Assembly: GCA_019117005.1 (NCBI GenBank)
Contig: DXAO01000013.1
Location: 16,795-80,794, forward strand
Direction: 5' to 3'
Length of the DNA: 64,000 nucleotides
From: Candidatus Collinsella stercoripullorum
GTDB taxonomy: Bacteria; Actinomycetota; Coriobacteriia; Coriobacteriales; Coriobacteriaceae
The first letter of the stretch is position 1; every line of letters starts with the position of its first letter. The notes under the pieces are model-generated. The model had not been told where the DNA came from. It saw only the letters and a list, made by a program, of their open reading frames with translations, and did no database searches. Below, piece by piece: positions 61,953-64,000 of the stretch. The position numbers and the translations under genes were made by a program.

Positions 61953-62333
61953 ATGGCTAAGCTTACCACCGATGAGATCATCGAGGCTCTGAAGGAAATG
62001 ACCCTGCTCGAGGCTTCCGAGCTCGTCAAGGCCATCGAGGACACCTTCGGCGTGTCCGCCGCCGCCCCGGCCGCCGTCGTGGCCGCCCCGGCCGCCGGCG
62101 CTGGCGCCGATGAGGAGGAGAAGACCGAGTTCGACGTCGTGCTCGAGGGCTTCGGCGACAACAAGATCCAGGTCATCAAGGTCGTCCGCGAGCTCACCTC
62201 CCTCGGCCTGAAGGAGGCCAAGGAGGTCGTCGAGAGCGCTCCGAAGGCCGTCATCGAGGGTGCCAAGAAGGAGGACGCCGAGGCTGCCAAGGAGAAGCTC
62301 GAGGCCGCCGGCGCCGCCGTCTCCCTCAAGTAA
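61953..62333 (+). CDS. rplL: 50S ribosomal protein L7/L12
   Basis: 126 aa from ATG 61953 (AAAGGA ten bases upstream; ATG 61944 is too close to the site). The N-terminal dimerisation domain [20 protein letters not shown], an Ala/Pro hinge ([17 protein letters not shown]) and the C-terminal factor-binding domain [20 protein letters not shown] with [10 protein letters not shown] are all present. It recruits translation GTPases. Ends before a strong terminator. Confidence 0.97.
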   Translation: MAKLTTDEIIEALKEMTLLEASELVKAIEDTFGVSAAAPAAVVAAPAAGAGADEEEKTEFDVVLEGFGDNKIQVIKVVRELTSLGLKEAKEVVESAPKAVIEGAKKEDAEAAKEKLEAAGAAVSLK

Positions 62334-62678
62334 GTCTCCGCAGGCTTCACGTCTGCGCTCCGGGACGCTCGACGTCCCGCGAAGGGGTCCGGGAAACCGG
62401 GCCCCTTTTTTCATGCCGCGAGGGGCCGCGGCTTCGAGCGGGTTGAGGGCGCGTCCCCGCGTCGGGGGCGCCGCGGGAGGGGCCGCCGGATGCCGGGGTG
62501 CCGCCGCGGCCGCCGTACGCGGGGCGCTCCGCTGCGGGGAGCCTGCCGGGCGCGGGGCGCTCCGCCGTCCGTCCCGCGCGGCCCGCACCCCGCGCGCTTC
62601 GGCGGGCCGGGGCAGACGCTATACTTGATGGGTGCGGGCGCCATGCGGGCGCCGCGCGACCCGAGCGAGAGGGGCGCC
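62334..62678. other. Intergenic region, terminator plus promoter of the dehydratase gene
   Basis: 345 bases. It contains the rplL terminator at 62384-62411, a GC-rich stretch with no gene, and a TATACT -10 at 62620-62625 for the gene at 62679. Confidence 0.5.
62384..62411 (+). terminator. Terminator of rplJ-rplL
   Basis: GGGGTCCGG and CCGGGCCCC flank a GAAA loop (one G-T pair) and are followed by TTTTTT. Confidence 0.92.
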
Positions 62679-64000
62679 ATGAGAAACGCCGTCGTCATCG
62701 ACCGCAGCGACAGCGTCGCGGTCGCGATCCACCCGCTGTCCGCCGGCGACGTCGCGGTCTGCGCCCTGCCGGACGGCTCGGAGGAGGAGCTGCCGGTGCG
62801 CGAGGACATCCCCCTGTTCCACAAGATCGCCCGCGCCGACATCGCCGCGGGCGCGCGCGTCGTGAAGTACGGCGAGTACATCGGCACGGCGACCGCCGGC
62901 ATCCCCCGCGGCGCGCACGTGCACACCCACAACTGCGCGAGCACCGACGCCCAGCGCGATGCGCTGCGCGCGGACGGCCCCGCTCACCCCGGGACCGTGA
63001 CGGCGGACGCCGCCCCGCGTCCCGGCGCCCCGGGCGACCCCGCGGCGCCTTCGGGCGCCGCGCCGCGCACGTTCATGGGGTACCGCCGTCCGGACGGCCG
63101 CGTCGGCATCCGCAACCACGTCCTGGTCCTCCCCACGAGCATCTGCGCCTCCGACACCGCCGAGCGCATCGCGCGCGCCGTGGACGGCTGCGTGTCCTTC
63201 CACAACCAGAACGGCTGCTCGCAGGTGAACGCCGACCAGCAGCTGACGATCGACACCATGGCCGGGCTCGCCGCCAACCCCAACATCTGCTCGGTGCTCG
63301 CGGTATCCCTCGGCTGCGAGGGGTGCCAGAACGACCTCGTGGTCGACGCCATCCGCGCGCGCACCGGCAAGCCGGTGCGCAGCCTGGTGATCCAGCAGGT
63401 GGGCGGCTCCATCCGAGCGGTGGAGCGGGGCACGCGCGCGGCGCTCGAGCTGGCGGCCGACGCGGCCCGGGAGCGGCGCGTCCCCTGTCCGGTATCCGAG
63501 CTCGTCTTGGGGACCAACTGCGGGGGCTCCGACTCCTCGAGCGGCCTGGGTGCGAACCCCCTGATCGGCGAGGTCTCCGACTGGCTGGTCGCGCAGGGCG
63601 GCACCTCGGTGCTGTGCGAGACCCCCGAGATCTTCGGCGGGGAGCACGTGCTCGCCCGCCGCGCCGCCACGCCCGAGGTCGCGCGGCAGGTGGTGGGCAT
63701 CGTCGAGGGCTACGAGCGCTACGTGCAGATGTTCGGCGCCGAGATGCGCGAGGGCAACCCGAGCCCCGGCAACATGGCCGGCGGCCTCACCACCCTCGAG
63801 GAGAAGTCCCTCGGCTGCATCCACAAGGGCGGCCACAGCCCCGTCATGGCGGTCTACCCCTATGCGGCGCAGCTGAAGCCCCACGAGGGCCTGGTCGTCA
63901 TGGACACGCCGGGCAACGACCCCTCCTCGGTCATGGGCATCGTCGCCGGCGGCTGCCAGCTCGTGGTCTTCTCCACCGGCCTCGGCACCCCGACGGGCAA
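62679..64000 (+). CDS. UxaA/GarD-family sugar-acid dehydratase, 3' end outside window
   Basis: 440 codons are visible, open at the window edge. The N-terminal SAF domain (residues 1-90: HPLSAGDVAVC, KIARADIAAGARVVKYGEYI, PRGAHVHTHNC) is followed by a linker and the catalytic UxaA domain: FMGYRRPDGRVGIRNHVLVLP, NQNGCSQVNADQQL, SLGCEGCQND, LVLGTNCGGSDSSSG and MAGGLTTLEEKSLGCIHKGG. This fused form is typical of altronate and galactarate dehydratases, Fe-dependent enzymes of uronate and aldarate breakdown. Substrate is undetermined. RBS GAGAGGGG. Confidence 0.9.
   Translation, partial: MRNAVVIDRSDSVAVAIHPLSAGDVAVCALPDGSEEELPVREDIPLFHKIARADIAAGARVVKYGEYIGTATAGIPRGAHVHTHNCASTDAQRDALRADGPAHPGTVTADAAPRPGAPGDPAAPSGAAPRTFMGYRRPDGRVGIRNHVLVLPTSICASDTAERIARAVDGCVSFHNQNGCSQVNADQQLTIDTMAGLAANPNICSVLAVSLGCEGCQNDLVVDAIRARTGKPVRSLVIQQVGGSIRAVERGTRAALELAADAARERRVPCPVSELVLGTNCGGSDSSSGLGANPLIGEVSDWLVAQGGTSVLCETPEIFGGEHVLARRAATPEVARQVVGIVEGYERYVQMFGAEMREGNPSPGNMAGGLTTLEEKSLGCIHKGGHSPVMAVYPYAAQLKPHEGLVVMDTPGNDPSSVMGIVAGGCQLVVFSTGLGTPTG

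Noticed and set aside
1..64000. CRISPR array, rRNA or prophage
   Set aside because: No regularly spaced repeats, rRNA sequence, integrase or phage structural genes were seen. Repeats found are IS ends, a MITE-like element and short GC-rich duplications.

Overview
The window looks like chromosome from a GC-rich, anaerobic, gut-adapted actinobacterium, most likely class Coriobacteriia (Collinsella/Olsenella-like). The basis is high-GC codon use throughout, a bile salt hydrolase, an M60 mucin-type peptidase with a LARTG sortase signal, an [FeFe]-hydrogenase, a gallate-type UbiD decarboxylase locus, and an L10/L12 ribosomal operon of ordinary bacterial form. The genus is inferred from gene content, not from an rRNA.

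Layout. 0.5-7.4 kb: an anion permease, then a phenolic-acid decarboxylation locus. It has a LysR regulator and an SLC13 transporter that are both broken, a UbiX-type flavin prenyltransferase, an LpdC-like UbiD decarboxylase and, after a terminator, a protein that appears to fuse an LpdD-like prenyl-flavin chaperone domain to a type-1 IDI/Nudix domain. 7.6-12.8 kb: Tex, a Dus enzyme, a stand-alone GMP synthase ATPPase and a methyltransferase. 12.8-18.1 kb: a tightly coupled minus-strand operon of a lantibiotic-resistance ABC transporter, a YxeA-type lipoprotein and a two-component system. 18.2-27.5 kb: small regulators, a frameshifted surface M60 peptidase, bile salt hydrolase and an MFS exporter. 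27.5-34 kb: small housekeeping and accessory genes with several remnants (aldo/keto reductase, P-loop ATPase). 34-39 kb: a Ski2-like helicase, a MITE-like element, a DUF559 protein and TrmB.

39.4-46 kb is a mosaic island of visibly lower GC. It holds a methyltransferase divergent from an intact elp3, a 5'-truncated kinase-RyR gene, a defective IS30 element bordered by extra IS ends, a Phd/RelE toxin-antitoxin pair, and the decayed 3' end of a second, GC-rich elp3. 46-64 kb: a spermidine-synthase-like protein, a CapA lipoprotein, an Lhr-like helicase, an ABC importer with fused permease and ATPase, [FeFe]-hydrogenase, a TerB-domain/DUF2791 ATPase operon, an aminotransferase, rplJ-rplL behind an L10 leader, and the start of a UxaA-family dehydratase.

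Two observations stand out. First, the LpdD-IDI fusion would couple isoprenoid supply to prenyl-flavin maturation beside its UbiX/UbiD customers. Second, the Lhr-like helicase and the TerB/ATPase operon, 8 kb apart, have nearly identical promoters, each with a LexA-type box 10 bp upstream of the -10. This suggests one damage-inducible BREX-like helicase/ATPase module split into two transcription units. Functions are assigned by eye from motifs and remembered family patterns; no database search was run.
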